The notes under the pieces are model-generated. The model had not been told where the DNA came from. It was given only the letters and a program-made list of their open reading frames with translations, and searched no databases. Position numbers and translations under genes: made by a program. A stretch of DNA of 64,000 nucleotides, from assembly GCF_029760895.1 (NCBI RefSeq), contig NZ_CP121679.1, forward strand, positions 4,322,001 through 4,386,000, given 5' to 3'. The DNA comes from Ancylobacter sp. WKF20 (GTDB lineage: Bacteria; Pseudomonadota; Alphaproteobacteria; Rhizobiales; Xanthobacteraceae). This document shows positions 33,096 to 41,961 of the stretch, one piece after another; position 1 is the first letter of the stretch, and every line of letters begins with the position of its first letter.

Positions 33096-35618
33096 GTGCC
33101 CTCACGCGATTCCGCCCCTGACGATCTTCTGCCCGAAAGCTTCCGCCGCTGGTTCGCCGGGCGGGGCTGGGCGCCGCGTGCGCATCAGCTGGAACTGCTG
33201 GAGAAGGCGCGCGACGGGCGCTCCACCCTGCTGATCGCCCCCACCGGCGCCGGCAAGACGCTGGCGGGCTTTCTGCCGACCCTCGTCGATCTCGCCCAGC
33301 GCCCGGTGGTGCGCAACAGCGTGCGCCCGCCCGGCATCCACACGCTCTACATCTCCCCGCTGAAGGCGCTGGCGGTGGATGTCGCCCGCAATCTGGAGCG
33401 GCCGGCGGAGGAAATGCGCCTGCCGATCCGCATCGAATCGCGCACCGGCGACACCCCGGCCTCGCGCCGCCAGCGCCAGCGCCGCGACCCGCCGGATATC
33501 CTGCTCACCACGCCCGAGCAGATCGCCCTGCTGCTTGCCTCCGCCGACGCCGAGCCGTTGTTCGGCGACCTCAAGCGCATCGTGCTGGACGAACTCCACG
33601 CCCTCGCCGGCTCCAAGCGGGGCGACCTGCTGAGCCTCGGCCTCGCCCGGCTGCGGGCGCTCGCCCCGTTGGCGCAGACGGTCGGCCTTTCCGCCACGGT
33701 GGCCGATCCCGACACGCTGCGCCGCTGGCTGGTGCCGCAGACCGGCGGTCAGGAGATGGGCGACATGGTGGTGGCGGAGGCCGGCGCGGCGCCGGATCTC
33801 TCCATGCTGGAGAGCGCCGCCCATGTGCCCTGGGCCGGGCACACCGCCCGCCACGCGCTGAAGGAAATCTACCGGCTCATCACCGCCAACACGACGACGC
33901 TGGTCTTCGTCAACACGCGCATGCAGGCCGAGCTGCTGTTCCAGGAGCTCTGGCACATCAATGACGACAATCTGCCGATCGCCCTGCATCACGGCTCGCT
34001 CGACGTCGCCCAGCGCCGCAAGGTGGAGGCGGCGATGGGCGAGGGGCGGCTGAAGGCGGTGGTCTGCACCTCCTCGCTCGATCTCGGCATTGACTGGGGC
34101 GCGGTCGATCTCGTCATCAATGTCGGCGCGCCCAAGGGCTCCTCGCGCCTCATGCAGCGCATCGGCCGGGCCAATCACCGGTTGGATGAGCCCTCTCGCG
34201 CCGTGCTGGTGCCGGCGAACCGCTTCGAGGTTCTGGAATGCCGCGCCGCGCTGGAGGCGGTGCGCGCGGGGGCGCAGGACAGCGCGGTGATCCGCTCCGG
34301 GGCGCTCGATGTGCTCGCCCAGCATATTCTCGGCATGTGCTGCGCCGGGCCGGTGAGCGCGGATGATCTCTACCGCGAGGTCGTCTCCGCCGAGCCCTAT
34401 GCGGAGCTGACCCGCACGGATTTCGACGACACGCTCGATTTCGTCGCCACCGGCGGCTATGCGCTGCGCGCCTATGAGCGTTTCGCCCGCATCCGCCGCA
34501 TGAAGGATGGCCGCTGGCGCGTCGCCAACCCGCAAATGGCGCAGCAATACCGGCTCAACGTCGGCACCATCGTCGAATCCACCATGCTCAAGGTCCGCCT
34601 TGCGGGAGCCAAGGCGCGCTATGGCGGGCGGGTGCTGGGCGAGGTGGAGGAATATTTCGCCGAGCAGCTCAGCCCCGGCGACACCTTTGTCTTCGCCGGC
34701 GAGGTGCTGGCCTTCCTGACCATTGCCGAGAACGAGGTGCGCGTCACCCGCACGCAGGCGACCGACCCCCGCGTGCCCTCCTATGCCGGCGGCAAGTTCC
34801 CGCTCTCCACCTTCCTCGCCGCCCGCGTGCGCGCGCTGCTGGCCGAGCCCGCGCGCTGGGCGAGCCTGCCCGACCAGGTGCGCGACTGGCTGGAGCTGCA
34901 GAAATGGCGCTCGCGCCTGCCGGGTCGCGAGGATCTGCTGATCGAGACCTTTCCACGCGGCGGGCGGCATTACCTCGTCGCCTACCCCTTTGAGGGCCGG
35001 CTCGCCCACCAGACGCTCGGCATGCTGCTCACCCGCCGGCTCGACCGCGCGCGGCTGAACCCGCTCGGCTTCATGGCCAATGACTATGCCATCGCCATTT
35101 ACGGCATGTCCGATCTCTCGCTGGCCATTGCCGATGGGCGGCTCTCGCTGGACGGCCTGTTCGACGCCGACATGCTCGGCGACGATCTCGAGGACTGGCT
35201 GGCGGAATCCTCGCTGATGAAGCGCACCTTCCGGCAATGCGCGGTCATTGGCGGGCTGATCGAGCGGCGCTTTCCCGGCCAGGAGAAGAACTCCCGGCAG
35301 GTCACCATGTCCACCGACCTCATTTATGACGTGCTCCGCCGGCATGAGCCCGGCCATGTGCTCTTGCGCGCGGCGCGGGCGGACGCGGCGACCGGTCTTC
35401 TGGACATTCGCCGCCTCTCCGACATGCTGATGCGCATTCGCGGGCGAATCGATCATGTGCCGCTGGCGCGCGTCTCCCCGCTCGCCGTGCCGGTCATGCT
35501 GGAGATCGGCCGCGAGCGCGTGGCGGGCGAGGCGTCTGAAGCCCTGCTCGCCGAGGCCGAGGACGAACTGATCCGGGAGGCGATGAGTGGCGCAGGTGGT
35601 CGCGCAGACGGCGGATGA
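33096..35618 (+). CDS. Lhr-Core DEXH-box DNA helicase (ligase-associated)
   Basis: An 840-residue SF2 3'-5' helicase. Walker A LLIAPTGAGKTLAGF, DEXH box VLDELHALAGSKRGD, SAT motif GLSATVADP, motif VI MQRIGRANHR, followed by winged-helix and Lhr-specific C-terminal domains. Length matches Lhr-Core rather than full-length Lhr. GTG start at 33096. It overlaps pdeM by 32 nt. Together with exonuclease, ligase and PdeM it forms a DNA-damage repair set. Confidence 0.94.
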   Translation: MPSRDSAPDDLLPESFRRWFAGRGWAPRAHQLELLEKARDGRSTLLIAPTGAGKTLAGFLPTLVDLAQRPVVRNSVRPPGIHTLYISPLKALAVDVARNLERPAEEMRLPIRIESRTGDTPASRRQRQRRDPPDILLTTPEQIALLLASADAEPLFGDLKRIVLDELHALAGSKRGDLLSLGLARLRALAPLAQTVGLSATVADPDTLRRWLVPQTGGQEMGDMVVAEAGAAPDLSMLESAAHVPWAGHTARHALKEIYRLITANTTTLVFVNTRMQAELLFQELWHINDDNLPIALHHGSLDVAQRRKVEAAMGEGRLKAVVCTSSLDLGIDWGAVDLVINVGAPKGSSRLMQRIGRANHRLDEPSRAVLVPANRFEVLECRAALEAVRAGAQDSAVIRSGALDVLAQHILGMCCAGPVSADDLYREVVSAEPYAELTRTDFDDTLDFVATGGYALRAYERFARIRRMKDGRWRVANPQMAQQYRLNVGTIVESTMLKVRLAGAKARYGGRVLGEVEEYFAEQLSPGDTFVFAGEVLAFLTIAENEVRVTRTQATDPRVPSYAGGKFPLSTFLAARVRALLAEPARWASLPDQVRDWLELQKWRSRLPGREDLLIETFPRGGRHYLVAYPFEGRLAHQTLGMLLTRRLDRARLNPLGFMANDYAIAIYGMSDLSLAIADGRLSLDGLFDADMLGDDLEDWLAESSLMKRTFRQCAVIGGLIERRFPGQEKNSRQVTMSTDLIYDVLRRHEPGHVLLRAARADAATGLLDIRRLSDMLMRIRGRIDHVPLARVSPLAVPVMLEIGRERVAGEASEALLAEAEDELIREAMSGAGGRADGG

Positions 35619-36309
35619 GGCGGTGGGCGCGGGCGACGAGTTCGCCCTCGCCGGCGCGCGCCTCGTGCTCGACTGCGCCGGCGCGCTGTACTGGCCTGCC
35701 GAGCGGATGCTGATCGCCGCCGACCTGCATCTGGAGAAGGGCTCGTCCTTCGCCGCGCGCGGCGTGCCGCTGCCGCCCTATGACACCCGCGCCACGCTCG
35801 CTCTGCTCAGCGAGATCGTCGGGCGCTGGAACCCACGCCGCCTCGTCCTGCTCGGCGACAGCTTTCACGACCGGCGCGGTGCCGAACGGCTCGGCCCGCT
35901 GGAGCGCGGGCAGCTCGCCGACCTCATGCGCGGGCGCGAAGTGGTGTGGGTCGCCGGCAATCACGATCCCGATCCCATGCCCGGCCTCGGCGGCACGCCG
36001 GCGGAGGAACTGCGCGTCGGTCCGCTCGTCTTACGCCATGAGCCTTCCGCCCATCCGGTGACCGGCGAAATCGCCGGCCATCTGCACCCGGTGGCGCGGC
36101 TCGTGGTGCGCGGGCGCGCGCTGCGGCGGCGCTGTTTCGCGAGCGACGGGGCGCGCCTCGTCATGCCGGCGCTCGGCGCCTATGCGGGGGGATTGAACAT
36201 TCGCGATGCGGCGGTGGCCGGGCTGTTCGCCGGGGATTTCGCCGCCCATCTGGTCGGGGGCGCGCGCATCTACCGCTTCGCCCACCATGCCTGCCTGCCG
36301 GATCGCTAG
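35587..36309 (+). CDS. pdeM: Ligase-associated DNA endonuclease PdeM
   Basis: A 240-residue calcineurin-like phosphoesterase. Metal motifs in order: AADLHLEKGSSFAARG, LLGDSFHD, WVAGNHDPDP and EIAGHLHP. Known members are Mn-dependent DNA nucleases partnered with Lhr-Core. Starts at a GTG inside the 3' end of lhr (32-nt overlap), so translation is coupled. Complete. Confidence 0.92.
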   Translation: MAQVVAQTADEAVGAGDEFALAGARLVLDCAGALYWPAERMLIAADLHLEKGSSFAARGVPLPPYDTRATLALLSEIVGRWNPRRLVLLGDSFHDRRGAERLGPLERGQLADLMRGREVVWVAGNHDPDPMPGLGGTPAEELRVGPLVLRHEPSAHPVTGEIAGHLHPVARLVVRGRALRRRCFASDGARLVMPALGAYAGGLNIRDAAVAGLFAGDFAAHLVGGARIYRFAHHACLPDR

Positions 36310-36327
36310 GCGCTCGCTCGCCCGCGA

Positions 36328-39300
36328 TCAGCGCGAGGCGGTCTTCTTCGGGGTCGTGCCGTCGGCGGTCCAGTCCGAGCCATTGGCCTTGGCATCGACC
36401 AGGGTCGGCGTCCATTTGGCGATGGCGGCACGGGCGCTCGCCAGCGCCTTGGCGTCGATCTTGCCGGCGATCTCGTCGCGCTTCACCGCCGCTTCCGCGT
36501 CGCCCGCCGCCGCCGCCAGCGAGAACCAGCGCCAGGCCTGCGGCAGGTCCACCGCGACGCCGAAGCCGCGCGCATAGAGCACGGCGAGATTATACTGGCT
36601 GTCGCGCACGCCGCGCTCGGCGGCGCGGGCGAACCACTGGGCGGCCGTGCGGTAATCGGGCTGGCCATCGACACCGGCGGCGAGCAGCACGCCGAGATTA
36701 TGCATGGCCCGCACATTGCCGGCATTGGCGGCCTGCTCATAGAGCTGGCGGGCGCGGGCGACATCGCGCGCCACCCCGTCGAGGCCCTTCTCATAGATCG
36801 CGCCGAGCCGGTAGGCGGCCGGCACCGAGCCATTGGCGGCGGCGAACTCGAACCATTCGGCGGCGCGGGCGGGGCTGGCGGTCACGCCGATCCCGTCGAG
36901 GAAGCGGTGGCCGATCTCATAGCCGGCGGCCGGGTCGCCCGCGAGCGCAGCCGAGCGCAGGCCCTGCCCGCCAATCGCGGCCGGCAGGTCCGAGGGCACG
37001 AACAGGCTGGAAGACGGGCCGGGCAGCGGCGTCGGCGCCTCGCTCGGGGTCGCCTCGGGCGCGGGGGCGGGCGCCGGGATCACCTGCGGCGTCACGCTGC
37101 GCGGCGCGCCGATGGAGCCGGTGATGTCGTCGGGCGACGGCTGCGAGCCGGGCGCGGCCGTGGGCGCCGCCGGGCGGGCGACATTGGTCGGTGCCGCCAC
37201 CGGCGCCCGGGCGCGCAGCTGCGCCTCGCGCATGGTGGTGAGCAGGTGCCAGGAGCCATAGGCCATGGCCGAGCCGCACATGCCGATCAGCAGCATGGCG
37301 CGGATGCGGGCGAGCCAGCGCCGGCTCGCGGAGACCGGCCGGGGCCGCTGAAGACGGTCGCCGATGCGGCTGTGCATTTCCGGCAGCACGACGGAGGCGG
37401 GCTGCGTCGCCCGGCGGGCCTGGGCGATGAACTGGGTGCGGCTCGGCGCGCCGGTCCCCCGCGCCTCGGTCTCCTCATCCTCGCTCACGCGGGCGTTGGC
37501 GTCATAGGCGTAGTCATCGCCCAGCGCGCCGATCAGCGCCCCCTCATCCGGCTCGAAGGCGGGGGATGCGGGCGCGGCGGCGACGGGAGCGGCGACATGA
37601 GCGGGGGCGACCGGCGCCGGCGCGGCTTCTGGCGCCATTTGCGGCGTGACGAAGGCGGCGGCGACTTCGGGGGAGCGCGAGAGCTCCTCCAGCGCCGCGC
37701 GCATGAGCTGCGGCTCGAAGGGCTTGGGGATTGAGGCCGGCGGCGGGGTGAAGATGGGCTGCGGCTCGGCCGCCACAGACGGGGCCGGGGCGTGCGGGGG
37801 CGCGGCGGGCGCCTCCATGGAGGCCACCGGCGCGGCAGCGGGAGCGCTTGCGGCCGCGCGGTTCGCCTCGATGGCGGCGATCTCGCGCTTCAGCAATTGC
37901 CCGCCCGTGCCGCCGCCGCGCGGCCGGTGGCCGGCATTGGCGAGGATGGTGGCGCGGGTCTCTTCCATCTGGATGAACAGGTCGTTCACCGCGCGTTCGA
38001 TGGTGGCGAGCTGGCCGCCGATCTTCGCCGCCGGGTCGCCAGCGGAATCGAGCTTCTCGGCGATGGCGGCGACCTGCCGGCTCAGCGCATCGAAGCGCGG
38101 GCCGTGATCGGGCATCGCCACCGGGCGCTCGATGCGCTCGATGCGATCCGCGAGGCCCCGGATCAGCGGCTCGACCTCAGCCGGCACCTCGCGGCGCACG
38201 CTGGCGAGGCCGTTCTGGATCGAATCGAGGCGGCTGAAAATGTCGCCGAGCGGGATGGTGGGCGCCGGCTGGTTGCCGATCCGGTCGGCGAGATGGTCGA
38301 TGCGGCGCTCGATCTGGCCGACGGCGGAGCGGATCATCGCCTCGTCCACCACCGGCATCTGGCTCACCTTGGCGGCGAGCAGCGCCACCTGCTCGGCGAG
38401 CAGGCGCAGCGCGTCGGTCGACAGCGCGCGGCCGAGAAGGTCGCGGATCTCGCTCGCCTGCGCCTGAAGGCGGGCGATGGCGGCGCCGTCGACGCTCTTG
38501 GCGTTGACGATGTCGATCTTGCGCTCAAGCGTCTCGATGCGGCCGATCAGCACCGCCGGGTGCTCCGGCAGCTTGAGCGAGCCGATCATCTCGCGCATCG
38601 CGCCAAGGCTGGCGCGCATGTCCTCATCGCCGAGCTGGGCGCGTTCGGCGCGCTCGGCGAGGCGGGTTACGGTGCGCTGGAGGTCGTCCACCGCGCGGCG
38701 CGGGGCGAGTTCGCCGACGCTCGCGCGCATCTCGCCAAGCTCGCGCTGCAGCGCGCCGATCTGCTCATTGATGAGCAGGGGACGCGGCGCGGCGGCGCCG
38801 GCGGGCGGCGTCATCGGGGCCGAGGGCGGGGAGGGGATGCGGCGCTCGCGGCCAGCCTCGCCGCGTATATCGCGGGAATAGTCGTGGCTCGCCTCGCGGG
38901 CCGGCTCGCGCAGCGTCTCGCGGGAAGCGTCGAGCTCGTTCTGGCGCGCGGCGATCTCCGCTACCGCCGCCTCGATCGCCGCCGGGCCGGGCACGGTATC
39001 GGCGAAACGGGCGAGCGGATCGGTCAGCCGGGCGCTGCTCGCGAGCGGCGCGCTGACGGACGGGGCGCTGGCGAGGGGCTGGCCGGCGCGGGCCAGCGTC
39101 TCGGCGGTGCGCACGATCTCGTTCGCGCGCCGGTCGAAATACTGGTTGGACGCGCTCGCCATCGGAGCGCTCGCCATCCCCGCCGACGCGGCGGCGCGCT
39201 GGCGCGGGGCGTTCATCGAATCGAGGCGCTCATTGATCTGGCGCAGCGCGGCATCGAGCCGGTTCTCGGCGGAAGGTGCCGGCGGCGCGGGGCGCGCGGT

Positions 39301-39696
39301 CGCCATCCCCGTGGTCGCCGTCGCATAGCTGTCCATGCGCAGCGCCTCGCGGCGCGGCTCGACGGGGCGGGCCTCGACGGGGTGGGGGTCGGTGAGCCCG
39401 GCGGACACGCTTGCCGGGGCGGCGCTGACCAGACGGTCGATCACGCCGGACAGCTCCTGCACACGGCGCTGGAGATCATCCACCGTGCCGCCGACGGCGT
39501 TCGCCGTCTGCATCGCCCCGGCATTGGAGGCGAGAAGCTGGTCCTTCAGCCACTGGTCGAGCGGCAGGCCGGCCTGGCGTGCGGCCTCGCTCATCGCTCG
39601 CCATGCTTCGGGCGCGATGTGGCCCGTCGTCGAAGGGGCGCCTTGCCTCACCTGGGGTCTCCGTCGCATCGGCGCGGGCGGGGCGAGAATCGCCAC
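36328..39696 (-). CDS. PodJ-like polar scaffold with SEL1 repeats
   Basis: A large (up to 1122-residue) single-pass membrane protein. The N-terminal cytosolic two-thirds is coiled-coil and Ala/Pro-rich (VGGTVDDLQRRVQELSGVID, LQRELGEMRASVGEL, and several helical repeats). A TM segment lies at about residues 800-820 (IRAMLLIGMCGSAMAYGSWH). The periplasmic part has about four SEL1 repeats (AGYEIGHRFLDGIG, PAAYRLGAIYEKGLDG, AMHNLGVLLAAGVDG, SQYNLAVLYARGFGV). This is the Caulobacter PodJ plan, but no C-terminal peptidoglycan-binding domain follows. The GTG at 39696 or the ATG at 39669 may be the start. Converges with pdeM. Confidence 0.75.
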   Translation of the reverse strand: MAILAPPAPMRRRPQVRQGAPSTTGHIAPEAWRAMSEAARQAGLPLDQWLKDQLLASNAGAMQTANAVGGTVDDLQRRVQELSGVIDRLVSAAPASVSAGLTDPHPVEARPVEPRREALRMDSYATATTGMATARPAPPAPSAENRLDAALRQINERLDSMNAPRQRAAASAGMASAPMASASNQYFDRRANEIVRTAETLARAGQPLASAPSVSAPLASSARLTDPLARFADTVPGPAAIEAAVAEIAARQNELDASRETLREPAREASHDYSRDIRGEAGRERRIPSPPSAPMTPPAGAAAPRPLLINEQIGALQRELGEMRASVGELAPRRAVDDLQRTVTRLAERAERAQLGDEDMRASLGAMREMIGSLKLPEHPAVLIGRIETLERKIDIVNAKSVDGAAIARLQAQASEIRDLLGRALSTDALRLLAEQVALLAAKVSQMPVVDEAMIRSAVGQIERRIDHLADRIGNQPAPTIPLGDIFSRLDSIQNGLASVRREVPAEVEPLIRGLADRIERIERPVAMPDHGPRFDALSRQVAAIAEKLDSAGDPAAKIGGQLATIERAVNDLFIQMEETRATILANAGHRPRGGGTGGQLLKREIAAIEANRAAASAPAAAPVASMEAPAAPPHAPAPSVAAEPQPIFTPPPASIPKPFEPQLMRAALEELSRSPEVAAAFVTPQMAPEAAPAPVAPAHVAAPVAAAPASPAFEPDEGALIGALGDDYAYDANARVSEDEETEARGTGAPSRTQFIAQARRATQPASVVLPEMHSRIGDRLQRPRPVSASRRWLARIRAMLLIGMCGSAMAYGSWHLLTTMREAQLRARAPVAAPTNVARPAAPTAAPGSQPSPDDITGSIGAPRSVTPQVIPAPAPAPEATPSEAPTPLPGPSSSLFVPSDLPAAIGGQGLRSAALAGDPAAGYEIGHRFLDGIGVTASPARAAEWFEFAAANGSVPAAYRLGAIYEKGLDGVARDVARARQLYEQAANAGNVRAMHNLGVLLAAGVDGQPDYRTAAQWFARAAERGVRDSQYNLAVLYARGFGVAVDLPQAWRWFSLAAAAGDAEAAVKRDEIAGKIDAKALASARAAIAKWTPTLVDAKANGSDWTADGTTPKKTASR

Positions 39697-40150
39697 CTCC
39701 AGCGCTGGAGCTCATGCGACCGACTGTTCAATTTCTTGGTAAATGTCGCGTTAATGCGCTACCGGCGATTAACCACGACGTGGCGACGCCCCTGAAAAAC
39801 CGGCCGAGCCGTCGCCTCGCTCCGCTTTTGAGCGTCGCGGCGGGCCGCATCATGCCAGCGCGTGACCCACGGACTTCGCGAATGAGTCGGCGGCCGGTGC
39901 CTTTCCCCGCATTGCCCCCATGTCCGAAGGTAAACTCGACGCCCCTTACACCGCTTAACGCTGCGGTTTTGGCGCGCGCCGCATTCTCGCCGTAATCCGA
40001 AAAGGCGATTGGTAACAGGCTGTTGAGGGTCCGTTTAACAGTAAGTTGCCCTAAGGGAGGGTGCGACTTTCTCCCCTAGCGGAAGCCGGTCTGCGAGACT
40101 GCGTCAACTTCACTGACGTGTCCCCGTCAAAACCCCCTGGAGTCGCCCCG
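39697..40150. other. 454-bp divergent intergenic region
   Basis: No convincing gene. Holds promoters for the PodJ-like gene and the MerR regulator. Several TTAA-type half-sites are seen (39751, 39769 TTAACC, 39955 TTAACG, 40034 TTTAAC), but none has the TTAA-N7-TTAA spacing of a full CtrA box. One GANTC site at 39884-39888. Confidence 0.5.
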
Positions 40151-40579
40151 ATGGATTTCTCCTCTTTTGAAGCCGATCGCGCCGTCGATGCCTCGCTCAC
40201 CAGCAGCGAGACCCAGTACTTCACCATTGGCGATCTCGCCCGTGAGTTCGATGTGACGCTGCGCGCCCTGCGCTTCTATGAGGACAAGGGCCTCCTGTCG
40301 CCGCGCCGCGAGGGCCTGACCCGCCTTTACACCGCCGCCGAGCGCGCCCGCCTCGCCATCATCCTCAAGGGCAAGAAGCTCGGCTTCACCCTCGCCGAGA
40401 TCAAGGCGATGGTCGCCCTGCGCGAAGGTTCGGCCATGCCGAATGGTGGCCTGGCGCTCACCCGCGAGAAGTGCGCCGAGCAGCTCGCCCTTCTCGAGCA
40501 GCAGAAGGTCGAGATCGACGAGGCCATCGACGAGCTCCGCCAGATGGTTGCCGCCTTCCCGGCCCGCGTCGCCGCCTGA
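40151..40579 (+). CDS. MerR-family transcriptional regulator
   Basis: A 142-residue regulator. MerR winged HTH FTIGDLAREFDVTLRALRFY then EDKGLLSPRREGLTRLY, followed by the dimerisation coiled coil (CAEQLALLEQQKVEIDEAID). The single Cys before the coiled coil is not a typical metal site, so this is not a classical mercury-type member. GGAG lies 9 nt before the ATG at 40151. Effector and targets unknown. Confidence 0.9.
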   Translation: MDFSSFEADRAVDASLTSSETQYFTIGDLAREFDVTLRALRFYEDKGLLSPRREGLTRLYTAAERARLAIILKGKKLGFTLAEIKAMVALREGSAMPNGGLALTREKCAEQLALLEQQKVEIDEAIDELRQMVAAFPARVAA

Positions 40580-40741
40580 TTTCGGGCGCTTACGCTTCTC
40601 TCCTCGATTGTCCGTTCGGCGGCGCTCCCTCGTGGGGCGCCGCTGGCGTTTTGAGGGGGTGCTTTGCGCGGGAGCGGGCGGTGCTTTAGCGTTCGCGGCA
40701 TGATTCCGGCGCCCGCCTGAGCGCCGCAGCCCGAGGCGCCC

Positions 40742-41374
40742 ATGTCCACCTCCGCTTCCACCTCCCGTTCCATCGACTATTATTTCTCCACCCAGAGCCC
40801 CTGGGCCTTCATCGGCTTTCCGCTGTTCCTCGACATTGCCGCCCGCCACGGCGCCCGGATCAATTTCAAGCCGGTGCTGCTCGGCGAGCTGTTCGCTGAA
40901 ACCGGTGGCCTGCCGCTGCCCAAGCGCCACCCGGCGCGCCAGCGCTACCGGTTTCTGGAGCTGAAGCGCTGGCGCCTGGCGCGCGGCCTCGATTTCCATA
41001 TCAGCCCGGCGCACTGGCCGTTCGACCCGAACCTCGCCGACCGGCTCATCATCGCCGCCCAGCTTGCCGGGCATGACCCGGCCCCGCTGGTCGCCCGCCT
41101 CGGCGCCGGAATCTGGCAGCGTCAGGAGAACATGGCCGATGCGGCGACGCTGTCCGCCGTGCTCGCCGAGCTCGGCCTGCCTGCGAGCCTGATCGAGAGC
41201 GCGCAGGGCGAGCGCACGCTGACCATCTACAAGGGCAATCACGATGCCGCGGTGGAGGCTGACGTCTTCGGCTCGCCTTCCTATGTCCTAGATGGTGAGG
41301 TGTTCTGGGGACAGGACCGGCTCGATCTGCTTGACGCCGCCCTCGCCAGCGGCCGCGCGCCGTTCACGCCCTGA
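40742..41374 (+). CDS. 2-hydroxychromene-2-carboxylate isomerase-like (DsbA fold) protein
   Basis: A 210-residue thioredoxin-fold protein of the HCCA isomerase/GST-kappa group. IDYYFSTQSPWAFIGFP carries a Ser where DsbA has its cysteines. Also seen are INFKPVLLGELF, FPxx-type HWPFDPNLADRLI, and the C-terminal VFGSPSYVLDGEVFWGQDRL with the cis-Pro loop. Homologues isomerise chromene-carboxylates in naphthalene degradation using glutathione, but many genomic copies have no aromatic pathway nearby, as here. Confidence 0.85.
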   Translation: MSTSASTSRSIDYYFSTQSPWAFIGFPLFLDIAARHGARINFKPVLLGELFAETGGLPLPKRHPARQRYRFLELKRWRLARGLDFHISPAHWPFDPNLADRLIIAAQLAGHDPAPLVARLGAGIWQRQENMADAATLSAVLAELGLPASLIESAQGERTLTIYKGNHDAAVEADVFGSPSYVLDGEVFWGQDRLDLLDAALASGRAPFTP

Positions 41375-41418
41375 CCAAGCGCCATCGCTGGTGGCGCCCT
41401 GCACGACGGAGGACCACC

Positions 41419-41946
41419 ATGAAGGCGCTTCGCCACCTCGCCGCCCTTGCCGCCGTCGCCGCGCTCCCTTGTCTCGCGGTGGCGTCGCCGGCCCTCGCCC
41501 AGGCGGGCGCCACGACGGCCACCCCCGGCACGACGCCTGGCGCAGCGGCGCCCGCGCCATCCGGCCCTGCCGCTCCCGCGCCGGGCTTCAGCCTGCAGGC
41601 GGTCGAGGGCGGCGTGTTGAAGCTCGACACGCGCTCGGGCGCCCTGTCCTTCTGCTCGGCCAAAGCGGGCGCTTATGTCTGCGAGGCGGTGCCGGAGGAT
41701 CGCGCGGCGCTGGAGGCGGAGATCAGCCGCCTTCAGGCCCGGATCGCCGAGCTGGAGAAGGGTCGCGCCGGCGTGCCGGACATCATGGCTCAGCCCAAGG
41801 ACGGCGCGCCGGACGCGCCGATGACCGAGGAAGCCCGCAAGCGGCTCGACGAGGCGCTCGATGTCGCCGAAATCGCCTTCCGCCGCTTCATGGAGATGGT
41901 GAACCGCCTGCGCGGCGAGCAGGCCGGGCAGGGCGAGAAGCTCTGA
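41419..41946 (+). CDS. Secreted hypothetical protein with coiled coil
   Basis: A 175-residue protein with a signal peptide (MKALRHLAALAAVAALPCLA, cleavage near ALAQA). An Ala/Pro/Thr linker is followed by a small domain with two cysteines (LDTRSGALSFCSAKAGAYVC), then a coiled coil (AALEAEISRLQARIAELEKG) and a helical C-terminus. GGAGG sits before the ATG. The layout recurs among Hyphomicrobiales periplasmic proteins of unknown role; I know no function. Confidence 0.75.
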   Translation: MKALRHLAALAAVAALPCLAVASPALAQAGATTATPGTTPGAAAPAPSGPAAPAPGFSLQAVEGGVLKLDTRSGALSFCSAKAGAYVCEAVPEDRAALEAEISRLQARIAELEKGRAGVPDIMAQPKDGAPDAPMTEEARKRLDEALDVAEIAFRRFMEMVNRLRGEQAGQGEKL

Positions 41947-41961
41947 ACTCGCCCCACGCCT

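Noticed and set aside
39751..39774. CtrA binding box before the PodJ-like gene
   Set aside because: The two TTAA elements are 14 nt apart, not the 7 nt of the CtrA consensus.
39579..39995. Plus-strand open frame of 138 codons before the MerR gene
   Set aside because: It overlaps the start of the PodJ-like gene in antisense, has no recognisable ribosome site and no family features.
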